A stretch of DNA of 64,000 nt from Syngnathus acus. Lineage: Eukaryota > Chordata > Actinopteri > Syngnathiformes > Syngnathidae. This document shows, piece by piece, positions 11,335 through 31,930 of this stretch. The translations under genes and the position numbers were made by a program. The stretch lies in the NCBI RefSeq assembly GCF_901709675.1, contig NC_051091.1, positions 9,024,967-9,088,966 of the forward strand. Direction: 5' to 3'. The notes under the pieces were generated by a model. The model had not been told where the DNA came from. It did no database searches and worked only from the letters and a program-made list of their open reading frames with translations. The stretch's first letter is position 1; every line of letters starts with the position of its first letter.

Positions 11335-13735
11335 GTTTAAACCTCCCCAAAACAATTAACTCCGATGGATTTAAGAAAGAAATATCGATTTGAATCAGGT
11401 GTTGAAGCCGAGCCAAGAGTGTCAGAAGCAGACGTGTGTGTCCTGCTTGCCTCCTCCACGCAGATTGAGGGCAGCAGGATTAGCAGGTTTAAAGACACAG
11501 CCCTCTACCTCCACCCCCCCCCCCCCCCCCACACTTCCCCTCTCCTGCCGTGCATGGAGGAGCCCACAGACCCACTACAAAGGGTTCAACTAGAATGGAA
11601 ATAACTTTGGGTCACACTTACCAGACGATCTTTTGGTAGAAAGATATTTTATTTCAAATACAGAATGTATTTTTTTTAATTTTGGTATGTAAGGTATGTA
11701 AGCTATTTTCCTAGTACAAATATTTCTCTGTTCTGATATGTTGACTTTTTCGGTGAGATGATCATTTAGTATTCTTTTATTGTTCATTTGCATAAAGGGG
11801 AAGTACAAATATTTCTTTACAATAATATATCAGTACATATATTTGCCAGTATTGCTACTGTGACACTTTAATTTCCTTCAAGGAATGAATGAAGTATCTA
11901 TCCATCAATGTACATCAATACTTGCCTCAACAACTTTCTAACAGTTCTCTGTAAAAGGAATTTAAATGTAAAGTTAAGAGCGAGGATCTCTGCACCACAT
12001 TGTTCGGATTGTCATAGTGACCAACAAAAGATCATTGTGTCAATACAAGACACCCCCCTACCCAGACCCCCGCTTGGCCTTAACACTTGCATGCATTTAA
12101 CTTTTCCTGATTGTGAGCATGCCTCTTTATTTAAATTGACTTCACTATCACAACTACGTGCACCCTGAATTCTAAGGTTGAAAAGATCACCCTCAATCTA
12201 AAATAACAATCCAAAGGTTCCCAACTAAGTGTAAGAAGAAGCATACTCCCACTCTGGATTTGCAGAGGAAATAGCAAAGGTTCCAAAACGCAACCCTGTG
12301 GGACACGGTCAAGTGTAAGCATCTGTGGACCCCATTGTAAAACACTGAGAAGCAAAAAAAAACCAAAAAAAAACATTGCATTGGGCGTGCACTTCCCATA
12401 TGAAACATGGCACAAAAGGGAACAACATTATGGGTTTGCATCTAATCGGTAACAACCAAAATGTAGTTAACGCGTTCATTAAGTGAAAAGATGCAGCGTG
12501 AGCTGAGCTGTAATTATGAAACCATGTGGCGATCACCTAACTTCAGTTTAACTTATTTTGTGTGGATGCTAGCGATGGACTGAAACAAAAGCATCGTGGA
12601 AACGCGCTCTAGCCTTGCTCGATAATGCGCATGTGCAGGTAGGTCGCAGACATCATCGTTGCTTACCTATTGATGCAATTTAAACGTCGTCCTTCCGAAT
12701 TTCTTGGGAGTGGACCGCAGCAAATCACATCCAGCCAACGAACGTAACATCCGCGGTAGAATTGCAGCCACTCACTGCCGCAATCGTCTGCTTCCGAATT
12801 GACCTCTTTTTCCGGGGAGGGACTTCCACAGAACACGCATGGACGAGTTATAAGATTCTGCATGCACAGTAAAAGGAAAGCTAAAGTTATCCGCCGGGAA
12901 AGCCCCCGTGCAGCTAATAAGCATTTTCAGTGAAAAAATAAATACATCTGTAAAACTAAAGTATTTTATTATAGAGAGAAAAACAGAACATGAAATATAC
13001 TTTTTATTTACAAAGAGGTTTACATTTTATACACTCTTTTTCCCAAAGAGGCACTTAATCAATACTCGGTGCAGCTTTGAATAAGATTGAGGACATTTCT
13101 TTTTTTTGGTAAAAGGCACATTAAAAGAACAAACAAAGACAAACTTGGGGTAAACAAAGACAAACCTGAAAACAAGAAATGGTTATTATGTTTAAAAACT
13201 CTAGATTGACATTGATGCCATGCAAAACTATTAATCAAAATTGCATATTGACCACTAATGAGCTCAGTATTGCAGCTTCAACTAAGACTATCCTTGTAAA
13301 AAAAAAAAAAATCTAAAGGTAAACAGTTTTACTCGGTTGGTCTGCAAAAAACAAAAGTGTGACAGACTGTGTGATGGCTGCGGCAAAAATACATCTAATT
13401 TGATTCTGCACAGATTGTCAAGGAATTCCATGAGAGAGTCCTAATAAAACAAAAAATGAGGTGGTTTGATTTAAGGGGAAAATGGAGGGAAGAACTCCAA
13501 CCAGCATAGATTTTGTGGTCACATGACTACAAAAAACACAGAGAAGGATGCTCCATGAAAAAGCATGATTGTAAATACATAATATACATTGACCATATTT
13601 CCTCTAGGGCAGGTTGGTATGTGTGGGTGGGTGCTGTGAGTTAATCAAACCACTTTGCCCCATTTCCCACTTTTTCTTTTTCTCAATCATCCCTTCCATG
13701 GAATGTATGCAACTGGAGTGTGTGCACATTCCCAC
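11335..13735. other. crocc upstream region and necap2 3' UTR
   Basis: No protein-coding gene is visible. The stretch next to crocc should hold its promoter and 5' UTR; it contains a 17-C run at 11514-11530. A degraded reverse-transcriptase scrap lies near 12180-12350. The necap2 3' UTR probably occupies 13000-13735, with a minus-strand AATAAA at 13003-13008 (TTTATT on plus). The 12600-12900 part is richer in CpG and could hold promoter elements for crocc, but I cannot assign a start site. Confidence 0.5.
12180..12350 (-). mobile_element. Degraded non-LTR reverse-transcriptase fragment
   Basis: The minus strand translates to DRVPQGCVLEPLLFPLQI around 12260-12315. This resembles the VPQGSVLGPLLF motif of L2/CR1/Rex-type non-LTR reverse transcriptases (fingers/palm region). 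No longer open frame surrounds it, so it is a short, old fragment between crocc and necap2. The match rests on about 15 residues; a translated search against fish LINE consensus sequences would settle the family. Confidence 0.5.
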
Positions 13736-16272
13736 TCAGCTGAACTGCACCCAGCCTGATTTTGCAGCATCTTCTTTATTGGAGCTGTCGAAAGGGATGC
13801 ACAGGGGTGACAGTGAAGAAACATGAACAAAATGGGAATGAATGTGATATTACATTTAAAGCCTATTTACACAAGTAATTTCTAACCTGTCACAACAACA
13901 ATAAAATACCAACGTGCATGCAAAACAATTGTGGTTATGCGCACAAGTTGAATTGAGACAAATGACTCTTCATGTTTGTCACATTTGTTGTGGTTTGTTT
14001 TTCTTGGTTTCCAAAAAATTTTTTTTTTAAAAACGACTTGGACAATTATGCTTGTAGCCTGCAATAAAACTTACTTGGAGCCAGCAGATGTGAAATCCCC
14101 CCACATGTCAGCGCTGGGTTGGGTTTCAGAGATAGGGGACCCAAAGTCTAGAAGATTCAAGATTCAAGAGTTTTTATTCGCCATGTTTGAGCGTGCCAAA
14201 CAAGGAATTTGACTTCGGTACATCACAGCCTCTGTTCAACATTTAGGTGACTAACAACACTCAGGACGTGAAAAATGACAAATATTCTCAAACATCCCCT
14301 GATCTTAAACTTCCAGGAGGGCAAGGAAAAACTCAAAACTCCAGCTAGGGGAAATGAGAAACCTTGAGAAGAGACCACAGATGGGAGGACTAAAATAACT
14401 AAAATAAGGACAGCTCAAATATAAGTGTTCAAAATGAAGTAAGCGTCTGCTTAGACATGCATGGTCACATCTACTTTTAGTCACTATCGCATGTACTGTA
14501 TGAATGAATAACGATTTTTTTTTTTTCCAGTGACCCGACCCCTGCATAGATTTTAACATGGGAACAGAAATGTAATCACCAGTGTTTTGTTGTTGAGGTA
14601 TGACGGTGTGCTGGCTACCAGGAGGTGGGAGGACGCCTCCAGCTTTGGCTCCAGGTGGCGGTGGGAGCAGACCTCCAGCCGCGGGGCGCGGCTTAGCACC
14701 AGATGGCTCCTTCTTCTTTATGTTCTGTCGCAAGATAAAATACCATGTTACCATTGTCCCTATTCTGCAACCCATGGCTAAAATGATTGTCTATCCAATT
14801 AACTGTAACGCTGGAGGAACATATTCTCACCCCGATGCTGATCTTGATGGTCTGACCCTCCTTGAAGCTGAGGTCAAGCTTTGGTGCGTCACTCTGGGTT
14901 GCTTCCATTTTGGCCAGCTCGCCTTCTTGCTTGACCCACCTTTAGAAATAAGAGTATGTGTCTGTATAACTAAAGAGGATCATTTCAAAGCATATGCCCT
15001 ATTACATCATTGATTGTTTTCAATGCCTTCAATATAGAGATATTTGATTTTGGATACAACTTACTTAAAATGGTCTTGCAATGCAACGTTGAAGTCGAAG
15101 GAGTCTCCCCGATCAGCAAAGCCCAGACCGATAAAAGCATGACGACCTACAATGAAAACAACCATTGATTTGAAAGCTTCTGTATCGCACATTTAATGCA
15201 AAGAATATAATATGTGACTTGTTGCATTATGGCAAACTATTTAAGCGTCTTACCGTTTCCATCCTCTATCCGGATAACAAAGTACCTGCTGGAGTCTGTG
15301 ACAGCTTCGACTACACTGCCCGGATACTGATCAACTGGAGCTTGGGCAAAAAGCTCTCCTAAAACCACAAACAGGATACAATTGTACCTCAAACTTGTTT
15401 GACAACTAAGAATGTCAAACTAGTGAGTTGTTTTTTTTTAACCTGTGTTTTTGTCCTCTAACTTGATGTAAGCCAGCTTTCCTTTTGCTGTGATTTTCAT
15501 TCTCCCACTCCACGCGGGTTCATCCAGCTTCCAATCGGCAGCACTAGAAGAAAAATGGAAGGGGTCATTTTAACACAAGTGGTTGAAGTTTCGTTCAGCA
15601 AGAGGAAGTGAAATCAAAGATTCAGAACAGAACCGTTAATCCTCAACTTTGGTGGCAGCTGGATAGAACTAATCCTATAAAGGTAAAGGCACCTGTTGAT
15701 TGTTGTTGTTTGGTGTTCTTGTGACCTCCCAATTTCAATCCGCACAAAACGTAACTAAAATAGGGAAGTTGGGTCTCCGTTTTCCATATGTCGGGAAAAA
15801 AGCTGAGCGTATGAACAAAAATGTCAGTTTTGATATAACGAATATAATAAACGGTGTGCACTAAACCTCTAGACGGAAAATCAATAGCTTACCGCTTCTA
15901 GTGAAAACAATCATCAAAGTTTGCACAAAAATAATGACGACCAGTGAAAAAAGTAGTGCTGTAAAATACATCTTAATACAACCAAGATGTAGGTTTGGGA
16001 ATCGACCTTCAAATTAGGTTAATTGGCTTTCAGTTTGATTTCAAAGGCGAAAACGTGACTTAAAGAAAATATAAACGTGTCGTTGCGAAGTGGGTGTCCG
16101 ATAATGGAAACATTAGCAATATTCACCTAGCGACTTGACAGTTCCGGGATATCCTGTGAATCGAATATTTATCTTACCGGTATCCACGGTTGGACGCCCG
16201 TGGCGGAATCTGGTAGACGTGGACCTCGGGCTTCACACAAAGCATCGATTCATAACTGTTGTCTTCTGCCAT
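13736..16272 (-). CDS. necap2: NECAP2, adaptin-ear-binding endocytic protein
   Basis: NECAP proteins bind the AP-2/AP-1 adaptor ears and regulate clathrin-coated vesicle formation. Eight exons can be followed. The first is 16178-16272 ([20 protein letters not shown]), and the upstream in-frame ATG is rejected because family members begin with this short acidic lead. The following exons supply the PHear fold: [31 protein letters not shown], then [19 protein letters not shown], and [17 protein letters not shown]. The exon near 14582-14724 is Pro/Gly-rich ([18 protein letters not shown]). The exon 14075-14147 carries a WGDF motif. The last exon, 13736-13784, ends GWVQFS and stop, matching the C-terminal WVQF ear-binding motif with one extra Ser. 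Skipping the last splice would end the protein at GSK and remove WVQF. The link to szrd1 and crocc favours necap2 over necap1. Confidence 0.93.
14148..14220. repeat. Dispersed repeat end abutting a necap2 splice acceptor
   Basis: The plus strand reads a tandem AGATTCA/AGATTCA followed by AGAGTTTTTATTCGCC and a CAAACAAGGAATTTGACTTC segment. This shape (tandem AGATTCA then a TTTTATT tract) is familiar from an abundant fish interspersed repeat (recalled, not searched). It begins immediately beside the AG acceptor of the necap2 exon 14075-14147, so the repeat now forms that intron's 3' end, including its likely branch region. Confidence 0.55.
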
Positions 16273-18403
16273 TTCGTCCAGTGTCACTTGGTAAAAGTCC
16301 AACTTCCGACTTTCACTGCACAGTGCACAACAGCACACTTCAGCCGCTCTTGCTTGAAAAGTACGAGACTGAGAAAGAAGCTTGGCGTGCTTCCTACAGC
16401 GCCCCCACTGTACAGGAGGATTAATGATGTGGTTTGTAAACAAAGCCTGTCAAGTTCGAGAATCGACGTGATGACCACATGACATTATCACAAACTTCCA
16501 CAGGAGGAATGATCCGAATCACATAAAACACAAGACATTTTATTTTATGGTAGGTTTATTAAAGGGATTTTTTTTTTCCATCAGTTTTCAGAATTCCAAA
16601 TATGACATCAAGTAAGCTTCACACTATACGGATGCTGTGATAGAACTGAGCTTCTTGAGCTCAAATAGTCACACGATGTTTCTGACAATTGCCGAGAGTG
16701 TGAGCACTACTTTCAAATTTCAGTTTTATTAATTGGCTTCCCCTTTGTAGAAGTGACTAAATCGTATTTTTTTAGGAATTTATCAGGGATATCCAAATTT
16801 GTGCCTTATTTAAAGCATTTCCAGGCAAGCAAGAGTCCCAAATAAACGGCATTGCATCATACTATTCAGCGGTTTGAAAATATATATGCTACCCTGAGTT
16901 TCGTGATAGCAATAGAGCTTTAGTAGTAGCATCTGCTACTACTAACCTTTCCCAGGTTTAATGTGACTGCTGCCTGTCATTTAGAAACCTAGTGAGAGCA
17001 ATGCATACAGAAAGAGGCCATTCCATTCACAGGCAGAACAGAGAAAATATCAAAATAGACACAAACTCTAGCACATAACAGATTTCTCCTACATGACATT
17101 TGTGAAAAGATTTTCTCTCAACCTAAATAAATTCTAAGCGAGGTAATAATCAAACTGCAACGTGTTATATTTCTAATGTCCATCAAGAGAGACTGAGAAA
17201 ATGTAGAGACAAATTTGACATTTTGACTGAACAAATTGTTTTAACATTTCAGTATGAAGTTGTTTTCAGATTTGTGATATTTATTTCATGAATCGTTCTC
17301 TCATTTGTGTAAAACAGAAGAGTGGATTTTTTTTTTTTTTTTTACAATGCTTTAGAATACAAAACGTATGATTTTATTTCATTTCTTTTAAAAGTAAATT
17401 ATAGAGTACTTCAGAGTTCTGTGTTTTTTCCCCCCTATTTTCTTAAAACGTATGCGACATTCATAAGTGCAATAAGCACTAGATGAATAAGCAAATTTGT
17501 CATTGAGGATTTAAGGCATAAATAGGTCAAACGTTTAAAAAACAATGCTTTGCATGGCAAGTTGGACTGTTTAAAGTCTCTACAATTTCATGTGGCAGTT
17601 CTTGTGTTTAATTCAACTCTACTATAATCTATTAAATTTCTTGACAAAAAAAACCTGCGAAACAAAAACAGGATGCAATTCAAAGAAAACAGCCCACTTC
17701 AACACTGACAATGACTGAAAACTAAATGAAGAAAAACATTTGTTATTGCTTGAATAATGAAACCTTTGAATGTTTTATCTGGCTGACCATTGGGCAGTCA
17801 CCACCACACTATTGTGCGTGGACAGCTCCTTTGCACCCCTTGTGTGTTAAAACACAAAAAGCAACGTGCGTGACTTTAGGGGGACACCAGGTTGACTTTC
17901 TAGTGCCTCATATCGTACTAATTTAACACAAATACTTAACCGCCTGAACCCGTCTTATCGGAAGGCATGACCTGCTCAACTTCCCATGAAAAGGCCAGCT
18001 CATTCGTTTCCAGGGGTTGTTCCGAGACTTACTGAATTCACCCAGAAGTGCCCGACCCGGCCATCCCGGCACTCGCCTGCGAACGAGTTAAGCGTCAAAG
18101 GGCACCTCATGGTATAGCAAAGTATCACAGTGTTTAGGGATGTTAGGCAAAAGCCTCCTTCTGGTGTAGAACAGACAAGGATGTGGCTATTCTCTGCCAG
18201 CCCCTTCTATTGCTCCACGTAGGGAAAAGACAAAGGCAGATGATGGCAAAGACCATGCCAGTTAAGTTGGGTAGAGAGCGGGTGGACCAGCGCATTGTTT
18301 ATCTTCGTGTTTCAAATGTTCACACACCACTCTGCTCTTGATACCGCACACCCTTCCACTGCTCTTGGGAACACGTTTGACCTTAATAGCAGGAGGATCT
18401 GGT
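16273..18403 (-). other. szrd1 3' UTR (probable) and gap to necap2
   Basis: The region between the szrd1 stop codon and necap2 has no supported coding sequence. A minus-strand AATAAA at 16538-16543 lies close to necap2, which suggests a 3' UTR of about 1.9 kb for szrd1, consistent with the long 3' UTR known for mammalian SZRD1. The sequence holds a poly-T tract near 17324-17342 and otherwise unremarkable AT-rich DNA. The stretch 16273-16530 would hold the necap2 promoter. UTR extent is inference. Confidence 0.5.
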
Positions 18404-19767
18404 TTATCTGCCGAGTCGGAAGCCTGAGGTACCGTCAGGCCCGGTAGGCTGGCGGATCGCGTGATTGTTGGGACGAACTGGTTCTGGTGGCTGTGCAGCC
18501 ATACGTACTGGCCTGGAGAAATGAAGAAAGCCAAATTACTCATTTCGAGCAGAACCAATATGTCAGGGTTTGTTTTGCTGAAAAGTCATACCTCTCTTGG
18601 CTTGGATTGTCTTGAGGTGTATCATCAGATGAAGCACTACCCAGAATCCTCCGACGAGCCTCCGCGTACTCCGCTTCTCGCTGTGCCAAAGACTTCATCT
18701 GCTGGGAAGGCCGAGACGATGATGCAGGATTTCCCGCAGTACCGTTATTTGACGGGCGCTTTAAAATTCTAATTTGTGGTGGTGGTGCTGCAGGAAGAGA
18801 TTCGTCCTGGATTACAATTGCAGTTCTCACAGGTGAACTTGAAGTGGACTTCCTGCACAGATAAAGTTTCCCAAGAAACAATATTATTATTTTGTATCCA
18901 TTTCAAATACTTTCCATGAATTACTTACTTTGCCTGCTGGTTTATTTTCAACTTTGCCTCAAGTCTTCTCTCTATTTCCTGAAAACAGAGTACAACCAAG
19001 CTGTGATTTATTTAACTGTGACTAATGCAATGCATCCAATAAGGACCTAAGAGTTTTGTCATATATGAACTCGTGTGCAATGCAAAATTTTGGACATTTT
19101 ATTTTGTGTTGACGCCTGTTTGGTGAGAGAACTATTATTTTCATATTAGTGGAGAGGACTCCTGAGGCAAGGGGGTACACAACGTTAACAGGAGGCATCC
19201 ATCTTGGATTTCCGACTTAACGGAATCACGGAAGTGACGTCGTTCCTAGTTTCCGTGGTAAATGAAACCGAGACCCATGACATAAATTATCAATTTATTC
19301 CAACACTACGAACACGTATGGACGTTTACAATCAAAATCGTTAATAGTAACGAAGGCTCTTAAGACTGAAGTTGTCGTGACTAATTAATAGCTACACGAC
19401 TATGACGTTCCATTGCAGTGTGCCCTGGCCCTTATTTGTGCAAAGAGCGGCTCGAAACTATTTCTTTACGCACAAAGCAAATTAAACTGAAAACCATACA
19501 CCAAGGATAATAACAAATGTGCTGGAAAATGACATTTCCTTTTGGCCAATGTAGTCGCACGACATCGAGGCCTGTTGGGGAGTAATAGGCTAGTTATTTA
19601 CAATGAACAAAATTTGATCGATATCAAATAAAGTACCCGGACGCTGCCGATCACTGGAACGTAATAGCTCGACCCAAAAATTATAGAGTAAAGGTTGCCC
19701 TATCTGCGTTTCTTACCCCGCTGTCTGCCGCTTCTTCCCAGCTCTCCGCAACCTCTTCATCCTCCAT
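18404..19767 (-). CDS. szrd1: SZRD1, SUZ RNA-binding domain containing protein
   Basis: Small protein with a SUZ domain (RNA-binding type) and a C-terminal SUZ-C motif; its cellular role is poorly defined. Four exons join in frame to 156 residues, against 152 in human: 19717-19767 ([17 protein letters not shown]), 18929-18978 ([17 protein letters not shown]), 18592-18852 ([20 protein letters not shown], then [20 protein letters not shown]) and 18404-18512. The last exon is read as [18 protein letters not shown] and ends LGR before TAA, the SUZ-C motif. Phases 0, 2 and 2 agree across all three introns. The overlapping open frame through 18262-18558 is a different frame and is not used. The gene stands head-to-head with fbxo42, about 2 kb between the start codons. 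Confidence 0.95.
19199..19242 (+). promoter_or_regulatory. YY1-like and ETS/CRE composite motifs in szrd1 intron 1
   Basis: CCATCTTGG at 19199-19207 matches the YY1 core. ACGGAAGTGACGTCG at 19228-19242 combines an ETS core (CGGAAGT) with a CRE-like TGACGTC. Such combinations are typical of housekeeping promoters. They lie about 530 bases inside the first szrd1 intron, so they could mark an internal promoter or enhancer. The same ACGGAAGTGACGT string recurs upstream of fblim1 at 31918-31930. Confidence 0.4.
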
Positions 19768-28435
<8,668 letters not shown>

Positions 28436-29224
28436 ATGCACTCAAGTACACGCAGCAAATGTTGCAAGATGAATTTTTTTTTTACCGTTAAAGGAGAACA
28501 AACATCCCATGAAGGATGGTAAGAAGGATTAACATAAACTACTTGACCAACAATGAACACATGCTGCTCAGACAAGAAGCTCCTGTCAAGTTATTGAAGT
28601 GTGTTTTGAAACTATCTTAATGTTAATCAATGACAAGACATACTATATTTATTTTCCACTTAACAGGGACTTACCTCAGGTCTAATATGATTTAATTTGA
28701 TTATACATTTGGAACATTTGCTATGCATGTGCTGATTGGAGTATAAATAATTTTGGACATGGAACCTTTTCACAAAATGTCAAAAAAATCACCTTACTGT
28801 GCTGCTGTTACCAATTAGATTGTTGATCTTTTCTACAAATATCCAATGAATGCCTTTTTAACAACTGTAAATAATAAATTACATTCATCATGTTTCTTTG
28901 TTGAAAACAAAAATTGCACAATGTAGATTAAACATTTCGTGTGACACAATCTGAATCTGCCTGATTGATATTCACAGTCTCTGTTTGAGGGGATTTTCAA
29001 CCTCTTTCATCAAGCAGCGATTACACTGACAATCCTCGTCAAATCACTTTTGACCTTTGGAACTCAGTGTCAGTGGTGTTCACAATGATCAGCAGCCACT
29101 GGGGAGATCTATTTAATCTTTAGCCAGAGGCTTGGCTTACAGGAATCCACCATAACCAGGCGTGGAGTTTGTCGGACTAAATGTCACTGTTATAGCGTAA
29201 ATAATCCACAAGAAAAACAGAAAA
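28436..29224 (+). other. slc25a34 3' UTR and tmem82 upstream region
   Basis: The slc25a34 3' UTR probably runs to about 28895, after the AATAAA at 28873-28878. The remaining 330 bases separate it from the tmem82 start codon and should hold that promoter; no clear core element is seen. Confidence 0.5.
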
Positions 29225-31065
29225 ATGTTTTTTCCCTTTTCCTTGATCCTGGAGATCCTTCCTACTGAATCCAATCCAGTTGACTGCTTTTTTCAAGGTG
29301 AGTTAATACTTAGGGACTTGTGGGTAAATTATGACACTCAATGTTTGATTTACTTGTGTGTGTGTGTGTGTGTTGTTTTCAAGGCATCGTAGCTGCATGC
29401 GGAATAACAGTGCTGTGCAGCCTGATGAGAGTGTACTACTTCACTGAAATGTGCAGGTGAGCTTTTTGCAATAGAAATTGTTTAGTAATGTACATCAGGG
29501 ATGTCCAAACTTTTGCAGCTTGTCATCTGTATTTAGCGGCCTGCTAAAAGGAATAACTGACATGTATGGACGGCCCCTTTCAATGCCGCTATTGTACTAC
29601 TTACTTTCTACACTGGGTGGCAAGGCAGGAGAACAGAAGAGAAAATGTCTCATTCACTTCCTTGTTTTCCACCAATCACATATCATTTGTTACTTCAGAA
29701 GAAATTAAGCACTGATGGCTTCACGTCTGACTGATAAATGAAACAGAATCGATACAGTGTCTTTCGGGATAAAGTATAAAGTATACAGAACAAAATAAAA
29801 TAAAATGATGGATTGCGGCTTTTTGAAAAAAAAAAAAAATTGGACACCCTTGCTGTCCTTGGTTAGAGGCCGCAAAGTTATCTTCAACATCTTTCTGAGC
29901 AGTGATTCTCAAACAGAGAGCAAGCAGACGACGCCATCATCAAAAAGCCTGCTCAGCACAAATTGGAGAACATTTGTCCATTTCTGGGCTTTGACTGGCT
30001 TCCTCTCTTTGGTTGGCCCTCGAGTTTCTTCTCTGATAGTGCTGGAATTTTCCCTCCGAGCCGTCTCTGCCTGGATATCAGCTCGACTGGTGAGTCAAGA
30101 CAGAGAAGCAGATATCATATTCTCGGTCAAGCCCGGTCGCTGATGTGCTTTCCCCCCCCCCTAGGATTCTAGTGGCAGAGGCCTAGGACTGGTCCAAAGC
30201 CACTTTTCCCTTGGTTGCGGCATCACCTGTACTCTCTCCTTTCTCCATCAGGGAGCGCCACACAGCTCCCTAAGCTTGTTCCTGGCCGCCGCCTTCAGTT
30301 GGGCCCTGGCAAGCTTTTGTAACGCTCTGTGGAGTCACGTGGCCCGCCTCTATCCATTACACAGTACTGAGCGTTACTGTGGGAGGTGCATTGTTCTCCT
30401 ATCCTCAGGACACAGCCTGCTGGCTTTTCTGCAGAGACTGGTTGTCTTGGTTTTTGCCGTGGCAGTGGTGGCTTCCTTCGCCACAGTTTATGAGCACTTC
30501 CTGTCCCAGAAGGAGGCGCTCAAGTTTTGGACTCCCCTCACACTCTGTTACACAATGCTGGTGGTCTATAATCAAGGTGGGGATCAGTAAAGACTTTTTG
30601 GGTCCATGAAAGAGTTGATATGCACCTTTAAACGTCATGGGTGTCCCAATACTAAATTAACCTTTCATTTTACCCAGAGGATCAAAAACGTCAGACGGGC
30701 TCAGATGCCCTTTTGCACACTGTTGTGCTACGGTTGGGGGCCCTGTTGGTGTTGATGCTGACAATGGGAGACTGGTCTGACGTCTTCCACGTCCTTGTCA
30801 CTTTCCTGGGAGAAGGTGTCTGCCTCCTGTTCTCTCAAGACCTGCTGCAGCTTGCAATAAAGGTCTGTGCAAAAAAAATAAAAACGTTTGTATTCTGCAA
30901 TGTTATTTTTCCCCATTGCATTCAAGGAAATCCAAATGTTTTAACTAATATGGATATGTCTCCTTTTTATAGGAAGAAGAGGACACCAACATGACCAATA
31001 ATGGCCAAAACTCCAGTTACAGAAAAAGGGAACGCATAAGTAAAACATCATCAAAAAACAGATAA
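29225..31065 (+). CDS. tmem82: Transmembrane protein 82
   Basis: Multi-pass membrane protein of unknown function. Exons: 29225-29298 (MFFPFSLILEILPTESNP), 29384-29456 (GIVAACGITVLCSLMRVYYF), 29903-30089 (LVGPRVSSLIVLEFSLRAVS), 30164-30575 (FSLGCGITCTLSFLHQGAPH, then RYCGRCIVLLSSGHSL and KEALKFWTPLTLCYTMLVVY), 30678-30862 (VVLRLGALLVLMLTMGDWSD) and 30973-31065. The exon ends at 29456-31065 follow GT/AG and keep frame. About seven hydrophobic stretches are visible. The blocks VVGSR/GPR..VLEFSLRAVS and FWTPLTxCYTxLV are shared with mammalian TMEM82. The C-terminal tail is short, basic and poorly conserved (KTSSKNR). The place between slc25a34 and fblim1 is the same as in human 1p36.21. Confidence 0.9.
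29354..29373. repeat. (TG)n microsatellite
   Basis: About ten perfect TG units in the first tmem82 intron, just before the acceptor of its second exon. Confidence 0.9.
29496..29852. mobile_element. hAT-like MITE in a tmem82 intron
   Basis: The left end reads CAGGGATGTCCAAAC and the right end reads TTGGACACCCTTG, which is the inverted form with one indel. CAGGGGTGTCCAAAC-type termini belong to non-autonomous hAT elements common in fish. The interior has no open transposase and contains an A-run at 29826-29839. An 8-bp target duplication is not evident, so the exact ends are uncertain. It fills most of the intron 29457-29902. Confidence 0.5.
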
Positions 31066-31716
31066 TTACCTCCAATACAAGTTATGTTTGGTATAAATTA
31101 AAAAACTTGTGACCACATTATCGATAGTTTCTGATTTCATTTCAGTCAAAATGACAAAAAGTAGGTTTGTTATATTACTTCAACTTCAGTAACCCGTCCA
31201 TAATGGCGACCAGCTTCAGCCTGCCCAAAGCTAATCTTCAACCCAATCAGCTTGGTCAAAATAATTAACCTGAAAGTAAGCTAATCTGCTCAAAATCCTT
31301 AGCTAACCAGCGAATTGATTAAGAAAACAACCCAGCTTTTTCATGCTCTGCTCTCTATTTGCATGAACCTAATGTACATGACAGAACATGTGCCGATACC
31401 ATGCCAAATTGGAAAATAATGTGCAATGAGGAAGAGGAGGAGAAAACTGGGGCAGTATAAAACAAGTTATGATGGGAAATGATATAAAGTTGCTGGAAAC
31501 ACCCTGGGGATTTACCAGAAGATAGCATAAGGGTGAGACTACGTTTCACTGCGGTCAAATATGATCACATACTTTATGACTCTTGCATTCATAAAAAAGT
31601 GGACTCATGTATTGCACAAGCATTGCTTTATCTTTTGTTTTACAGTACTTTCTATATATTTTCTTTCAATGGTATCATAACTGTGAGCTAAATATACAGG
31701 ATTTTTTCAGGTTTTC

Positions 31717-31765
31717 TGATGGGGCTATAGCCCCCCCCTAAGCCCCAGTGTAGCGCCGCCCCTGA
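31717..31765 (-). mobile_element. hAT-type terminal fragment
   Basis: Read on the minus strand it begins CAGGGGCGGCGCTACACTGG and continues into GGGG-rich sequence. A perfect 14-base palindrome GGGGCTATAGCCCC lies at 31721-31734. CAGGGGCGG... ends are known from fish hAT elements (recalled). Only one end can be recognised. Confidence 0.45.
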
Positions 31766-31917
31766 TCATAAATATTCCATTTCATTAAAGGAAGACGTGA
31801 ATCGAGCAATAATTGTTTATAACCATGTTTTCATAGTAGACCTACACGTCATACCTTACAGGTGATAACTCCAAGGGTGTATCCGGTCTCTCGCCTCATT
31901 TGCCTTTTATGGTGAGC

Positions 31918-31930
31918 ACGGAAGTGACGT
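31918..31930 (+). promoter_or_regulatory. ETS/CRE composite motif upstream of fblim1
   Basis: ACGGAAGTGACGT joins an ETS core and a CRE half-site, identical to 13 bases in szrd1 intron 1. It lies within the probable 5' exon of fblim1, about 400 bases before the start codon. Motif match only. Confidence 0.35.

Noticed and set aside
16135-16482. 115-codon plus-strand frame opposite the first necap2 exon
   Set aside because: It is antisense to a conserved coding exon and shows no domain.
18262-18558. Minus-strand frame across the last szrd1 exon
   Set aside because: It is in the wrong phase. The phase set by the preceding exons gives the SUZ-C motif and a stop at 18404.
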